Assembly: GCA_029059705.1 (NCBI GenBank)
Contig: JAIDVM010000014.1
Span: 1 to 64,000, forward strand
Source: Clostridia bacterium
Lineage (GTDB): Bacteria; Bacillota; Clostridia; Christensenellales; Borkfalkiaceae
DNA length: 64,000 nt
Direction: 5' to 3'
Shown here piece by piece: positions 41,066 to 50,016 of this stretch. Positions within the stretch are counted from its first letter, which is position 1; the number at the start of each line of letters is the position of its first letter. The notes under the pieces are model-generated. The model did not search any database. It was given only the letters and a program-made list of their open reading frames with translations, and was not told the DNA's origin. Position numbers and translations under genes: made by a program.

Positions 41066-41587
41066 ATGCAAAATCCTATTATAACGTTTGAAATGGAAAA
41101 CGGCGGCGTTATTAAAGCCGAGCTTTACCCCGAAAAAGCGCCTAATACTGTCAATAATTTTATTTCGCTCGTAAAGAGCGGGTTTTACGACGGGCTTATA
41201 TTTCACCGCGTAATTTCGGGCTTTATGATTCAGGGCGGCGACCCCGCTGGCGTAGGTACGGGTGGTCCCGGTTATTCAATTAAAGGTGAGTTTGCCTTAA
41301 ACGGCTTTAAAAAGAACGACATAAAGCACCTCCGCGGCGTTTTATCTATGGCTCGCGCAATGAACCCCAATTCGGCGGGCTCGCAGTTCTTTATTATGCA
41401 TCAAAATTCCTCGCACCTCGACGGGCAGTATGCGGCTTTCGGCAAGGTTATAGAGGGAATGGAAGTCGTGGACAAAATTGCGGCAACAAAAACCGACTGG
41501 AACGACAAGCCCGTCAATCCTCAGACCATGAAAAAAGTAACCGTTGAAACCTTCGGCGCAGAATACGCGGCGCCCGTTAAATATTAA
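41066..41587 (+). CDS. cyclophilin-type peptidyl-prolyl isomerase
   Basis: Cytoplasmic prolyl isomerase (no signal peptide). The cyclophilin core is complete: ITFEMENGGVIKAELYPEKAPNTVNNF, FHRVISGFMIQGGDP (catalytic Arg), GVLSMARAMNPNSAGSQFFI and AFGKVIEGMEVVDKI. 173 residues. AAGGAG precedes the ATG. Confidence 0.95.
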   Translation: MQNPIITFEMENGGVIKAELYPEKAPNTVNNFISLVKSGFYDGLIFHRVISGFMIQGGDPAGVGTGGPGYSIKGEFALNGFKKNDIKHLRGVLSMARAMNPNSAGSQFFIMHQNSSHLDGQYAAFGKVIEGMEVVDKIAATKTDWNDKPVNPQTMKKVTVETFGAEYAAPVKY

Positions 41588-41602
41588 ACAGGAGAAACAC
41601 TT

Positions 41603-43036
41603 ATGGATAATTCCGTTTATCAAAATCCGCTAATCACAAGATACGCAAGCAAGGAAATGTCGCAAAATTTTTCCGACGAGAAGCGTTTTAAGCTTTGGAG
41701 AAAGCTTTGGATTGCGCTTGCCGAAAGCGAAATGGAGCTCGGGCTTAACGTTACACCCGCGCAGATTGCGGAAATGAAGAAAAACGCCGAAAATATAAAT
41801 TTTGAAGTTGCCGAAAAATACGAGCGCGAAGTAAGGCATGACGTTATGGCGCACGTTAAAGCGTTTGGCGAGCAAGCGCCTTTGGCAAAGCCCATAATCC
41901 ACCTCGGCGCGACGAGCTGCTTCGTCGACTGCAATTCCGAGGTTATGATAATCGCGGACGCGCTCGAAATAATAAAGGTTAAGCTTGTAAACGTAATGGA
42001 CAAGCTTGCAGCTTTTGCGCTCAAATATAAGGATTTGCCCGCGCTCGGCTTTACGCACTTGCAACCCGCCCAGCTTACAACCGTGGGCAAGCGCGCAACG
42101 CTTTGGCTGCAGGATTTGACGATGGACTATAACAACCTCGTCAACCTGCAAAATTCCATAAAACTGCGCGGCGTTAAGGGCACAACGGGCACGCAGGCAA
42201 GCTTTATGGAGCTTTTCGAGGGCGACGAAAACAAGGTTAAAGAGCTCGAAAAAAAGGTGGTTAAAAAGCTCGGTTACGACAAATTTTACGGTGTAACGGG
42301 GCAAACCTACCCCAGAAAATTCGATTACAACGTTTTGTGCGTGCTTTCGCAGATAGCTCAAAGCGCATACAAATTCTCAAACGATATCCGCATTTTGCAG
42401 AACATGAAGGAAATAGAAGAACCGTTTGAAAAATCGCAAATCGGCTCTTCGGCAATGGCTTACAAGCGCAACCCCATGCGCAGCGAAAGAATGGGCTCTT
42501 TGGCAAGGTTTGTTATATCTCTGCCGACGAACTGCGCCATAACCGCGGGCACGCAATGGTTTGAAAGAACGCTTGACGATTCGGCTAACAGACGCATTGT
42601 CAACGCCCAGGCTTTTCTTGCGCTCGACGGCATTTTGAACATCTATTTGAACGTTTCCGAAAATTTAGTCGTTTACGACAAGATTATCGCCCGCCACATT
42701 GCGGCGGAGCTGCCCTTTATGGCAACGGAAAACATTATTATGGAGTGCGTAAAAGCGGGCGGCGACAGACAGGACTTGCACGAAAAGATAAGAGTTTTAT
42801 CCATGGAAGCGGGCAAACACGTTAAGGTAGAGGGCAAAGACAACAACCTTATAGAGCTTATTAAAAAAGAAAAGCTGTTTGCAGCCGTTCACGGAAAGCT
42901 TGACGAAATTTTAGACGCGAAGAAGTTCATAGGAAGAGCGCCCTCGCAGGTTGTCGAATTTATCGAAAACGAGGTTAAGCCGATTTTGAACCAAAACGCC
43001 GCTTGCCTCGGCGTTAAGGGCGACGTTAAAGTTTAA
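41603..43036 (+). CDS. purB: adenylosuccinate lyase
   Basis: Cleaves SAICAR and adenylosuccinate in purine synthesis. The fumarase/aspartase fold is shown by HDVMAHVKAFGE, THLQPAQLTTVGKRATLW and the flexible signature loop GSSAMAYKRNPMRSERM carrying the catalytic Ser. The 477-residue length fits the larger PurB subgroup. AGGAG precedes the ATG. It is not next to other pur genes. Confidence 0.96.
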   Translation: MDNSVYQNPLITRYASKEMSQNFSDEKRFKLWRKLWIALAESEMELGLNVTPAQIAEMKKNAENINFEVAEKYEREVRHDVMAHVKAFGEQAPLAKPIIHLGATSCFVDCNSEVMIIADALEIIKVKLVNVMDKLAAFALKYKDLPALGFTHLQPAQLTTVGKRATLWLQDLTMDYNNLVNLQNSIKLRGVKGTTGTQASFMELFEGDENKVKELEKKVVKKLGYDKFYGVTGQTYPRKFDYNVLCVLSQIAQSAYKFSNDIRILQNMKEIEEPFEKSQIGSSAMAYKRNPMRSERMGSLARFVISLPTNCAITAGTQWFERTLDDSANRRIVNAQAFLALDGILNIYLNVSENLVVYDKIIARHIAAELPFMATENIIMECVKAGGDRQDLHEKIRVLSMEAGKHVKVEGKDNNLIELIKKEKLFAAVHGKLDEILDAKKFIGRAPSQVVEFIENEVKPILNQNAACLGVKGDVKV

Positions 43037-43067
43037 AAAAAGTTTAAATGTTAAATTTTAAAATTAA

Positions 43068-43096
43068 TTGACAGTCTCTAACATTCGTGATATAAT
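43068..43096 (+). promoter_or_regulatory. consensus promoter of the secreted esterase gene
   Basis: TTGACA (43068-43073), 17-base spacer, TATAAT (43091-43096): an exact sigma-A consensus with ideal spacing, 24 bases before the start codon. Confidence 0.85.
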
Positions 43097-43120
43097 AAAA
43101 GAAGCAAAAAAAAGGGGAAA

Positions 43121-45265
43121 ATGATGAAAAATAATATTTTAAAAAGATTACCTGTTTTAATATTATCGGTAATTATGCTTGTGTGTTCGGTTTTTATGGC
43201 TGCTTGCGGCGGCAATACGCCTCCCGGACAAGAAAATCCTCCTTCGGGTTCGGAAACGGAAAATCCCAATCCAAATCCCAATCCAAATCCGAATCCCGAC
43301 CCTAAACCCAACCCTAAACCCGAAGAACCGGTTACCCCGACGCCTGAAGAACCCGACGTTATATATATGGAGTACGGCGACGTTCTTAAACTGGGCGACA
43401 GCTCCGAAGACGATTCGATTGTATCGATAACGGGCGGTCAAACCGAGCTTACGGCTAAAAAAGTGGGTGAAACGACTTGCGTGATTGACGGCAAAAAAAT
43501 AAAAGTCGTTGTCCGTCCCGCCGTCGTTGACGTGGTGCTGTTCGTTGGTCAGTCCAACATGGTTGGCCGCGAAACGACAAAATATACGGTTGACATTCCC
43601 GCGGGGCAGGCTTACGAATATAAATCACTTTCAAATTCGCTCGATACCGTTAAAAATCCGAGCGGCGAATGGCTGAAAAACGGTGTAACCGAAGTATCCG
43701 GCTCGGTGAGCGCAGGTGCGAACGCCAGCGGTTCTTCGATAGTTCCGCAGTTTTGCGCAGATTACGTTGAAAATACGGGGCGTAAAATAGTTGCCGTTCA
43801 CACCGCAAAGGGCGGGCAGCAGATTTCGTATTTTGCACCGAACAGCAACAACAATAATATGTATCCCGTTATCGTGGAAAAATATAACAAATGCCTTGAT
43901 TATCTTGAAGAAAACCCCAACTTTACGGTTGGCAAAAAGTATTACGTAATGTTTCAGGGCGAATCTGACAGTTTGGCATCGAACACGATGGCAACAACAA
44001 GCAAGCATGAGTATAAGCAGACTTATATGAGCTTCCACAACGCCGTTAAACAAGAGTGCGGGTTTGAATTCGGCGCGCTCATTCAAACGGGCAGAAACTC
44101 TAATATCAGCTATCCGGGTATTATCGAAATAGCTCAGGCAAAGAACGAGCTTGCTTTTGAAAACGAAGATATAATCATGCTCGACCAAAAACCCGTTAAT
44201 TACTTTAATAAATATGGTTCGGAATATATGATATCCGACAATATTCATTATAACGTTAAGGGACTTCAAACGGTTGCAAAAGATAGCTGCGCGGCGCTTG
44301 TAAATTATCTCGGCTACGGCGACGAAGACAAGGCGGGCGTTGACCCCGTTGAGTATTTGCCTATGCCGAACGAAGTCGTATCGTTTGAATTGCCGTCAAC
44401 CATGAAGATGTATTTGTCGTTCGCCACAATACAAGAAGTGAACTACACGTTTGTCGGCACGCAGTTGTTTAACGGTTCAAATATTCCCACTATTCAGCCT
44501 ATGGATTCGAGAATTGTGTGGGCAAGCTCCGACGAGAGCACCGCAACGGTTGATAACGGAATAATTACCGCCAAGAAAACGGGACAGGTTACAATAACCG
44601 CTTATCCGCTCAATCACCAAAATATGTCTTCGACAATGACGGTAGAAATCAAAGAAGACAGGGCAAAAACCGTATACCGTTGGGATTTTGACAGCGACGT
44701 AAACGGCGTCAAAACCCTCAAGAACGACGACGGCGAAGTCACCAATACGAGTACCGTAACGGGAACAAAGCAGGCTACTTCAAAGAATCCGACGATTAAC
44801 GGAAAATACGTGGCTAATACAAGTAATTGCGTCGGTTGGAGTCTTTCGGAGAATATATCTTTGAGAGCGGACGAGGACTGGAGCTTAGAATGGTACGGCA
44901 AAAGCACGGTCACAAGCGGAAATAACGCCGGTATATTACTGAGCAATAATGATACTTATTTTATTACGTACCAGTTTGAGAGAGGTATATTCACTCGTTT
45001 CGGGACAGATACAACAGGTTTAAAGTTTTTGGAGAACCATACCAAACTTTCGGAAATATTCAATGATAACAAGTGGGAGCTGCGCCATTCAAAGGAAGGT
45101 AATATTGTTACGTTATACTTAAACGGTGAAGTAGTTACCACACGCACATGGCGCGATGCAAGCGGAAACAACGTTAATATGACGATAAACACACTGTTGG
45201 GGCGTTCTTCCGGTGCAAACTTTGTCGGCGAATTGGATTACATGCAAATCACTATCTATAATTAA
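43121..45265 (+). CDS. secreted lipoprotein carbohydrate esterase (SGNH/SASA type) with Big2 and LamG-like domains
   Basis: A type II signal peptide ends at lipobox MAAC (Cys about 29). A Pro/Asn/Lys-rich spacer with tandem NPNP repeats (43265-43330) follows, then a short beta domain and an SGNH hydrolase of the sialate-O-acetylesterase (DUF303, CE6-like) group: LFVGQSNMVGR with nucleophile Ser, VHTAKGGQQIS, MFQGESDS and catalytic Asp/His in ISDNIHYN. Residues about 425-510 form a bacterial Ig-like (Big2) domain (VWASSDESTATV, GIITAKKTGQVTITAYP), and 520-714 a concanavalin/LamG-like sandwich. It probably deacetylates acetylated glycans such as xylan or sialoglycans at the cell surface. ATG 43121 or 43124 after AAGGGG. 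Stand-alone unit with its own promoter and terminator. Confidence 0.85.
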   Translation: MMKNNILKRLPVLILSVIMLVCSVFMAACGGNTPPGQENPPSGSETENPNPNPNPNPNPDPKPNPKPEEPVTPTPEEPDVIYMEYGDVLKLGDSSEDDSIVSITGGQTELTAKKVGETTCVIDGKKIKVVVRPAVVDVVLFVGQSNMVGRETTKYTVDIPAGQAYEYKSLSNSLDTVKNPSGEWLKNGVTEVSGSVSAGANASGSSIVPQFCADYVENTGRKIVAVHTAKGGQQISYFAPNSNNNNMYPVIVEKYNKCLDYLEENPNFTVGKKYYVMFQGESDSLASNTMATTSKHEYKQTYMSFHNAVKQECGFEFGALIQTGRNSNISYPGIIEIAQAKNELAFENEDIIMLDQKPVNYFNKYGSEYMISDNIHYNVKGLQTVAKDSCAALVNYLGYGDEDKAGVDPVEYLPMPNEVVSFELPSTMKMYLSFATIQEVNYTFVGTQLFNGSNIPTIQPMDSRIVWASSDESTATVDNGIITAKKTGQVTITAYPLNHQNMSSTMTVEIKEDRAKTVYRWDFDSDVNGVKTLKNDDGEVTNTSTVTGTKQATSKNPTINGKYVANTSNCVGWSLSENISLRADEDWSLEWYGKSTVTSGNNAGILLSNNDTYFITYQFERGIFTRFGTDTTGLKFLENHTKLSEIFNDNKWELRHSKEGNIVTLYLNGEVVTTRTWRDASGNNVNMTINTLLGRSSGANFVGELDYMQITIYN

Positions 45266-45304
45266 TTTAGCGAGTTTTGCATAATCACAAAATAATTTAA
45301 AAGT

Positions 45305-45352
45305 AAAAAACGGTCGGAGTGGGCTTTAACGTCTGCCCCGACTGTTTTTTTG
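45305..45352 (+). terminator. terminator of the esterase gene
   Basis: AAAAACGGTCGG pairs with CCGACTGTTTTT across an imperfect inner region, followed by seven T. Confidence 0.7.
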
Positions 45353-45400
45353 TATTGTATGGCGGCATAAGTTTGACTTTGCGGCTTATATTGGTTAAAA

Positions 45401-45428
45401 TAAAAAAGCCCGTTCGTATGAACAGGCT
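45401..45428 (-). terminator. terminator of tRNA-Trp
   Basis: On the minus strand AGCCTGTTC-ATAC-GAACGGGCT followed by TTTTTT begins immediately after the encoded CCA. Confidence 0.85.
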
Positions 45429-45503
45429 TGGCAGGGGAGACACGATTCGAACATGCAACCGACGGTTTTGGAGACCGCGACTCTACCGTTGAGCTACTCC
45501 CCT
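45429..45503 (-). tRNA. trnW: tRNA-Trp (CCA anticodon)
   Basis: Minus strand. The acceptor AGGGGAG pairs with CTCCCCT; the D arm contains GCTCAACGGTAGAG, the anticodon arm GCGGT-CTCCAAA-ACCGT has anticodon CCA, and the T arm contains GTTCGAATC. Discriminator G and the CCA end are encoded (45429-45431). Length 75 bases with CCA. It is a single tRNA gene, antisense to the spacer upstream of proC. Confidence 0.95.
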
Positions 45504-45566
45504 AAAATTTACCTTAAAAATATATCACAGCTTAAATTTTTAGTCAACTGTTTTCGGAGATTTATT

Positions 45567-46379
45567 ATGAAAAAACAATATAAACTTGGCGTAATCGGAT
45601 GCGGCGGCGTTACCGAAACTATTTTAAAAGCCGTTGTGCTTTCGGACTTTATACGCGAGAAAAAAATTATCGTAAGCGATATTGACGAGGAAAAACTTGA
45701 TAAAGTCGATTATCTGGGTGTAAGAACTACCACCGACAACAAATATGCGGCGCAGAACAGCGATTATTTGATTATTGCGGTAGCGGCGGCTGATTTTTCC
45801 GCCGTTGCAAAAAGCCTGAAAGGCTATATCCCCGAAAAGGTTATTTCCGTAATCCCCGAAATGAAGAAAAGCGCGGTTAAAAACGCGCTGGGCGTGGGAA
45901 TGATTAAGGTTGCAAGGTGCATGCTTAACATGCCGAGCGCGATTGGCAGCGGCGCAGTTGGAATTGACATGACCGACTTTAACAAGGATACGGACGACAC
46001 GGATTTTATAAGCAACGTTTTTAACAGGCTCGGCACGGTTGTGAGCCTTGACGAAAGCAAGCTTGACGCGGTTGCGGGCGTGGCGTTAAACGGCGCGGCG
46101 CAAACTTTTATGTTTATCGACAGTTTAATCGACGCGGGTGTTAAGCAGGGCTTGCCAAAGAGCGAGGCGAAAATTTTGGCGGTGCAAACTGTTTTGGGGA
46201 GCGCGGAGCTTGTTTCGCGCGAGGAGCAGCCGCTTGAAGGGCTTTTAATGACGGCTTGCAACAACAACGCTGCGGCGCTTGAAACGGTTAAAGTATTGCA
46301 GGACGGCGGATTTAATAAGCTTGTCGGCGAAGCCGTTGAAGCGGGAATAAAAAAATTCAAAGAGCAGTCCGCAAAATGA
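45567..46379 (+). CDS. proC: pyrroline-5-carboxylate reductase
   Basis: Last step of proline synthesis using NAD(P)H. The N-terminal Rossmann loop KLGVIGCGGVTETIL, central KVARCMLNMPSAIGSG and the C-terminal helical dimerisation segment (GVALNGAAQTFMFIDSLIDAGVKQG, then EQPLEGLLMTACNNNAAAL) fit ProC. 270 residues. CGGAG ahead of ATG 45567 fixes the start; the frame upstream crosses tRNA-Trp. It overlaps rnhA (ATGA). Confidence 0.92.
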   Translation: MKKQYKLGVIGCGGVTETILKAVVLSDFIREKKIIVSDIDEEKLDKVDYLGVRTTTDNKYAAQNSDYLIIAVAAADFSAVAKSLKGYIPEKVISVIPEMKKSAVKNALGVGMIKVARCMLNMPSAIGSGAVGIDMTDFNKDTDDTDFISNVFNRLGTVVSLDESKLDAVAGVALNGAAQTFMFIDSLIDAGVKQGLPKSEAKILAVQTVLGSAELVSREEQPLEGLLMTACNNNAAALETVKVLQDGGFNKLVGEAVEAGIKKFKEQSAK

Positions 46380-46816
46380 AGAAAGTAATTTTATATACCG
46401 ACGGCGCGTGCTCGGGCAACCCAGGCGTTGGCGGCTGGGGCGCGGTGCTCATGTTTAAAGGCGCTGAAAAGCGCATTTCGGGCGCGGAAGCCGAAACCAC
46501 GAACAACAGAATGGAAATGACGGCGGTTATCGAGGGCTTAAAGTGCCTTAAAGAGCCGTGCGAGGTAGAGGTTTACAGCGATTCCGCATATACGGTAAAC
46601 GCTTTTAACGAGGGTTGGGTTTACGCCTGGGAGAAAAACGGTTTTAAAAAAGCCGACAACAAGCCCGTTTTAAACGAAGAGCTTTGGCGGGAGCTTTTAA
46701 GGCTTACGCGCGTGCACGATGTTACTTTTATTAAAGTTAAGGGGCACGCGGACAACGAATATAACAACATCTGCGATAAACTCGCAACGACCGCGGTTAA
46801 AAATTTTAAGGGCTGA
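46376..46816 (+). CDS. rnhA: ribonuclease HI
   Basis: Degrades RNA in RNA-DNA hybrids. Catalytic residues are in order: Asp in YTDGACSGNPG, Glu in NNRMEMTAVIEGL, Asp in VYSDSAY, and His/Asp in VKGHADNEYNNICDKLA. 146 residues, typical of the bacterial HI type. Overlaps proC. Confidence 0.96.
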   Translation: MKKVILYTDGACSGNPGVGGWGAVLMFKGAEKRISGAEAETTNNRMEMTAVIEGLKCLKEPCEVEVYSDSAYTVNAFNEGWVYAWEKNGFKKADNKPVLNEELWRELLRLTRVHDVTFIKVKGHADNEYNNICDKLATTAVKNFKG

Positions 46817-46856
46817 ATTATAAATTTCGTTAAAATTAAATATAATAATAGTGTTA

Positions 46857-47771
46857 ATGAAACACGCGGAAGTATTAAAACATTTAATCAACGTTTTGGC
46901 GGTCGTGCTTTTGAGTGCGATTGCCTTTCTTTTTACGGCTTACGGATTGCTGTATAAAAACGTGAACTTTATAATCGAGCACTTTGATTTGTTATTCTGG
47001 CTGACGGCGGGCGTTTGTTCCTTGCTTATCGTGCTGGGAATTTCGCTTTACGTTGCAAAAAAACGGTCTTTATATCGTCTGATTATATGCGCACTCGTTT
47101 TTTTGGATATATTTGCGGTAATTTTCTTTGCGATGTGCGCAACGGGTATGATTGCAACCGTGAACAGCGTTGAGGCGTTGCGGGAATATATCAGCGGGGC
47201 GGGCGGAATGGCGGCGCTGTTGTTTATTCTGTTCTGTTTTTTGCAGGTCGTGCTTTTGCCCGTGCCCGGCTCGGTAGCTGTTGCGGCGGGCGTGGCTATG
47301 TTCGGGCCGTTGCAATGCGCGCTTTACAGCTTTTTGGGAATTGTCGCGGGGTCGCTCGTTGCCTTTGCTGTGGGACGGTGGCTCGGCTATAAAGCGGTTT
47401 GCTGGATTGTCGGGCAAGAGGATTTGGATAAGTGGCTGAACAAAATGAAGGGAAAGGATTACCTTATTTTATCCTTAATGTTTTTGCTGCCGCTGTTCCC
47501 CGACGACGTTTTGTGTTTTGTGGCGGGGCTGTCTTCGATGACGTGGGCTTATTTTATAGTTATGATAATTATTACCCGCGCCGTTTCGGTGCTGTGGACG
47601 GCGTATTCCTTTGAATTGATACCCTTTACAACCTGGTGGGGACTGTTGATTTGGGCTGTAATACTTGCGCTTGTTGTGGCGGCATTCTGGCTGGTTTTAA
47701 AATATTCAGACCAAATCGACGGGTTTATCAAACAAAAATTCAAGCTTAAAAGCAGAAAGAAAAAGGACTGA
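46857..47771 (+). CDS. VTT/DedA-like (TVP38/TMEM64) membrane protein
   Basis: 304 residues with about eight hydrophobic segments. The VTT (SNARE-associated Golgi) domain is seen in LPVPGSVAVAAGVAMFGPLQCALYS, a GSLVAFAVGRWLGYKAV reentrant loop and LLPLFPDDVLCFVAGLSSM. Such proteins act in lipid transport or membrane homeostasis. The N-terminal 100 residues add three extra membrane segments. ATG 46857 lies 11 bases after a TATAAT (46841-46846) with no Shine-Dalgarno, so the mRNA may be leaderless; a GTG at 46851 is less likely. Confidence 0.85.
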   Translation: MKHAEVLKHLINVLAVVLLSAIAFLFTAYGLLYKNVNFIIEHFDLLFWLTAGVCSLLIVLGISLYVAKKRSLYRLIICALVFLDIFAVIFFAMCATGMIATVNSVEALREYISGAGGMAALLFILFCFLQVVLLPVPGSVAVAAGVAMFGPLQCALYSFLGIVAGSLVAFAVGRWLGYKAVCWIVGQEDLDKWLNKMKGKDYLILSLMFLLPLFPDDVLCFVAGLSSMTWAYFIVMIIITRAVSVLWTAYSFELIPFTTWWGLLIWAVILALVVAAFWLVLKYSDQIDGFIKQKFKLKSRKKKD

Positions 47772-47787
47772 CAAGTCCTTTTTTTAT
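47761..47787 (+). terminator. terminator of the VTT protein gene
   Basis: AAAAGGACT-GACA-AGTCCTTTT followed by further T; the stop codon lies in the loop. Confidence 0.85.
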
Positions 47788-47835
47788 TGTATACAAAAAT
47801 TAAAAAAGATTTTAAAATTATGCTTTGAAATTAGT

Positions 47836-47863
47836 TTGCTTTTATTTATTTTTTTGTTAAAAT
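47836..47863 (+). promoter_or_regulatory. probable promoter of the decarboxylase cluster
   Basis: TTGCTT (47836-47841), 16-base T-rich spacer, TAAAAT (47858-47863), 37 bases before the start codon at 47900, which has CGGGAG upstream. Confidence 0.5.
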
Positions 47864-47899
47864 GTTATTCGTAGGAAATTTGGAATTCGGGAGAATTTT

Positions 47900-49276
47900 A
47901 TGGATAAAATCAGCTTATTGCAAGAGCGTAAGCAACAACTTTTAAATGCGGGAAAGGGCGTAAGGGCGGATATTTCCGCTTTAATCGACGAGGACAGCTT
48001 TGTCGAGCTTTCGGCGTTCAGCTTTTCCAAAAACGAGTTTTACGGCGAAGACGCGGAGGGCGAAGGCGTAGTCTGCGGCTTTGCAACCGTGGGCGATTAC
48101 CCCTTTTATATAATCGCGCAGAACGGCGCGGTTTTGTCGGGCGGGGTGAGCAAAGCTAACTGCGAAAAGATTGAAAAGTGCTTAAATCAGGCGGAAAAGT
48201 CATCTACGCCCGTAATTTATCTGCTTTCGTCGCTCGGCGTGCAAATCGGCGAGGGCGTAAGCGTTTTGGAAGGGCTTGCAAAGCTCGTTTTAAAGGCTTC
48301 GCAGATGAAGGGAAGCATACCGCAGTATTTAATCGTAAACGGCGAAGTTTACGGACAAATCGCGCTATTGGCTGGACTGTGCGACTTTAACTTCTTTATT
48401 GACAAAAAGAGCGCGCTTGCGGCGAACAGCCCGCTTGTTATAACCGCTAAAAACGGCGCAAACGTTTCCAAATTCGAAATCGGCGGCGCAAAAGGGCTTG
48501 CAAACGCAAACCTTGCCACGTTCACGGTTAAGAACTTTGAAGAAATAAAGAAAAATATAGTTGAGCTTAACGAGCTCTTGTGCAAGCAGGTTATCGACTG
48601 CGGGGAGCTGAACGAGGTTTTGCCCGCGCTCGACAAAAAGGCGGATGCGAAGGGCGTTTTAAACGTTTTCGACAAGGGTTATGCGGTTGAGCTCGGCGCA
48701 ACCTATTCTCCTGAAATAAAGTGTGTTTTGGGCAGAGTGGGCGGCATTGCCGTTGCGGCGGCAATTTTCGACGGCGCGGACGGCGTTGAACTTAACGCGG
48801 CGAACGTTAGAAAGCTTAAGGATTTTGCCGAATTCGCAAGCTGCTACGAGTTGCCTTACGCAACTTTTGTAAACACGCTTGGCATAAAAGCGGATACGGC
48901 TACAAATAACAGCCTTGTTTTAAAGGAATTGGGCGAATACGTTTCGATACTCGACTGCATAGACGCGGCTAAAATTTCCGTAGTATACGGAAAGGCGATA
49001 GGGCTCGGTTACACCGTGTTTGCCGCTAAGTCGATGGGGTACGATTACAGTTACGCCTTTGCAAATGCTAAGATTGCGCTGTTTGACGATGTTCAGGGCG
49101 CGGAAATAGAGTTTGCGGGCGAGAAAAACGTTGACAAGGCTAAGCTTGCCAAAAAATACGCCGAAGAAAATTCCGACCCCGTAAATGCGGCGAAGGGCGG
49201 TTATATCGATAATATAATCCAGCCGTCGTTTGTAAAACGTTATTTAATAGCTTCCTTGCAGATGCTTTTAAAGTGA
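47900..49276 (+). CDS. divergent biotin-dependent carboxyltransferase (MmdA/12S-like)
   Basis: Crotonase-fold carboxyltransferase related to methylmalonyl-CoA decarboxylase alpha/transcarboxylase 12S, recognised by the N-terminal RADISALIDEDSFVELSAF and by LGRVGGIAVAAAIFDG at the start of the second half. It is shorter (458 against about 510), and the usual oxyanion-hole motifs are altered: the G-G-A-R-I-Q-E-G region reads LGVQIGEGV, the C-A-G-G-A region reads EVYGQIAL, and the second-half Y-G-G-A-Y region reads AIGLGYTVF. Acyl-CoA specificity and even activity are therefore uncertain. It is the first gene of a five-gene operon with OadG-, BCCP-, OadB- and OadA-type subunits. Confidence 0.8.
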   Translation: MDKISLLQERKQQLLNAGKGVRADISALIDEDSFVELSAFSFSKNEFYGEDAEGEGVVCGFATVGDYPFYIIAQNGAVLSGGVSKANCEKIEKCLNQAEKSSTPVIYLLSSLGVQIGEGVSVLEGLAKLVLKASQMKGSIPQYLIVNGEVYGQIALLAGLCDFNFFIDKKSALAANSPLVITAKNGANVSKFEIGGAKGLANANLATFTVKNFEEIKKNIVELNELLCKQVIDCGELNEVLPALDKKADAKGVLNVFDKGYAVELGATYSPEIKCVLGRVGGIAVAAAIFDGADGVELNAANVRKLKDFAEFASCYELPYATFVNTLGIKADTATNNSLVLKELGEYVSILDCIDAAKISVVYGKAIGLGYTVFAAKSMGYDYSYAFANAKIALFDDVQGAEIEFAGEKNVDKAKLAKKYAEENSDPVNAAKGGYIDNIIQPSFVKRYLIASLQMLLK

Positions 49277-49283
49277 GGAATTT

Positions 49284-49637
49284 ATGATTAACAATTTGTT
49301 GGCATTAATTAATCAGGAAGGAAGTTTGGATTTCGGCGAGGCGTGCATTTACGGACTTATCGGGTTTTTGGTAGTTTTTCTCGGAATCGTGCTTATTATC
49401 GTAATCATATGGCTTATCGGGCTGTTGATGCGCAAGACCAACAATCTTGAATTTCTTACAAAAATAGGCAAAAAGAAGAAAAAGAAAGACGAAAAATCCG
49501 CAGTGCAGGAAAGCGTTGCCGCGGAAGAGGAAATCCCCGCAGAGGTAAAGGCTGCGATAATAGCTGCTATTATGGCGTATTACACCAAGGAGCAGCCCAA
49601 GTGCGAATTTAAAGTAAAGAGAATTAAGAGGATTTAA
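49284..49637 (+). CDS. OadG-like gamma subunit of a Na+-pumping decarboxylase
   Basis: 117 residues. One membrane helix (about residues 20-47, GLIGFLVVFLGIVLIIVIIWL) is preceded by a short acidic N-terminus and followed by a Lys-rich stretch and a small C-terminal helix, the plan of OadG/MmdD subunits that hold the complex at the membrane. GAGG lies before the ATG. The context (BCCP, OadB, OadA downstream) makes the assignment firm despite low sequence conservation in this family. Confidence 0.8.
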   Translation: MINNLLALINQEGSLDFGEACIYGLIGFLVVFLGIVLIIVIIWLIGLLMRKTNNLEFLTKIGKKKKKKDEKSAVQESVAAEEEIPAEVKAAIIAAIMAYYTKEQPKCEFKVKRIKRI

Positions 49638-49648
49638 GGAGATATAAA

Positions 49649-50005
49649 ATGCGTAATTTTGTTGTAACGATTGACGGTAAAAGCTATTCTGTCGGCGTTG
49701 AGGAAGTAGGCGAAAGCGTTGGCGAGGTTGCAATCGCGCCCGCGGCGGCGGCTCCCGCAGAGACTCCCAAGGCGGTTAAGAGCGCGCCCGCAAACGGCGA
49801 AAAGGTTTTGTCGCCCTTCCCCGGACTTATTAAAAATATTTTGGTTGCGGACGGTGCGGCAGTTAAAAAGGATCAGCCTATCATAGTTTTGGAAGCTATG
49901 AAGATGGATAACGAAATCACCGCGCCCTGCGACGGAAAAATTTCCTTGAATACTTCTAAGGGCGCAAACGTTGAAACCAACGCGGTGCTTGCGGTTATAG
50001 GCTAA
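49649..50005 (+). CDS. biotin carboxyl carrier protein
   Basis: 118 residues. A short N-terminal segment, an Ala/Pro hinge (AIAPAAAAPAETPKA), then a biotinyl domain with the biotinylated Lys in VLEAMKMDNEI (near residue 84) and GKISLNTSKGANVETNAVLAVIG. It carries carboxyl-biotin between the carboxyltransferase and the beta subunit. AAGGAG precedes the ATG. Confidence 0.95.
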   Translation: MRNFVVTIDGKSYSVGVEEVGESVGEVAIAPAAAAPAETPKAVKSAPANGEKVLSPFPGLIKNILVADGAAVKKDQPIIVLEAMKMDNEITAPCDGKISLNTSKGANVETNAVLAVIG

Positions 50006-50016
50006 TCGGAGGGAGT

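Noticed and set aside
43265-43330. AATCCN-type tandem repeat as a mobile or phase-variable element
   Set aside because: It encodes the Asn/Pro spacer of a lipoprotein in whole codons; hexamer units would not cause frameshift phase variation.
45453-45566. N-terminal extension of proC reaching back into the tRNA region
   Set aside because: It would translate the antisense of tRNA-Trp; the Rossmann motif and a ribosome binding site place the start at 45567.
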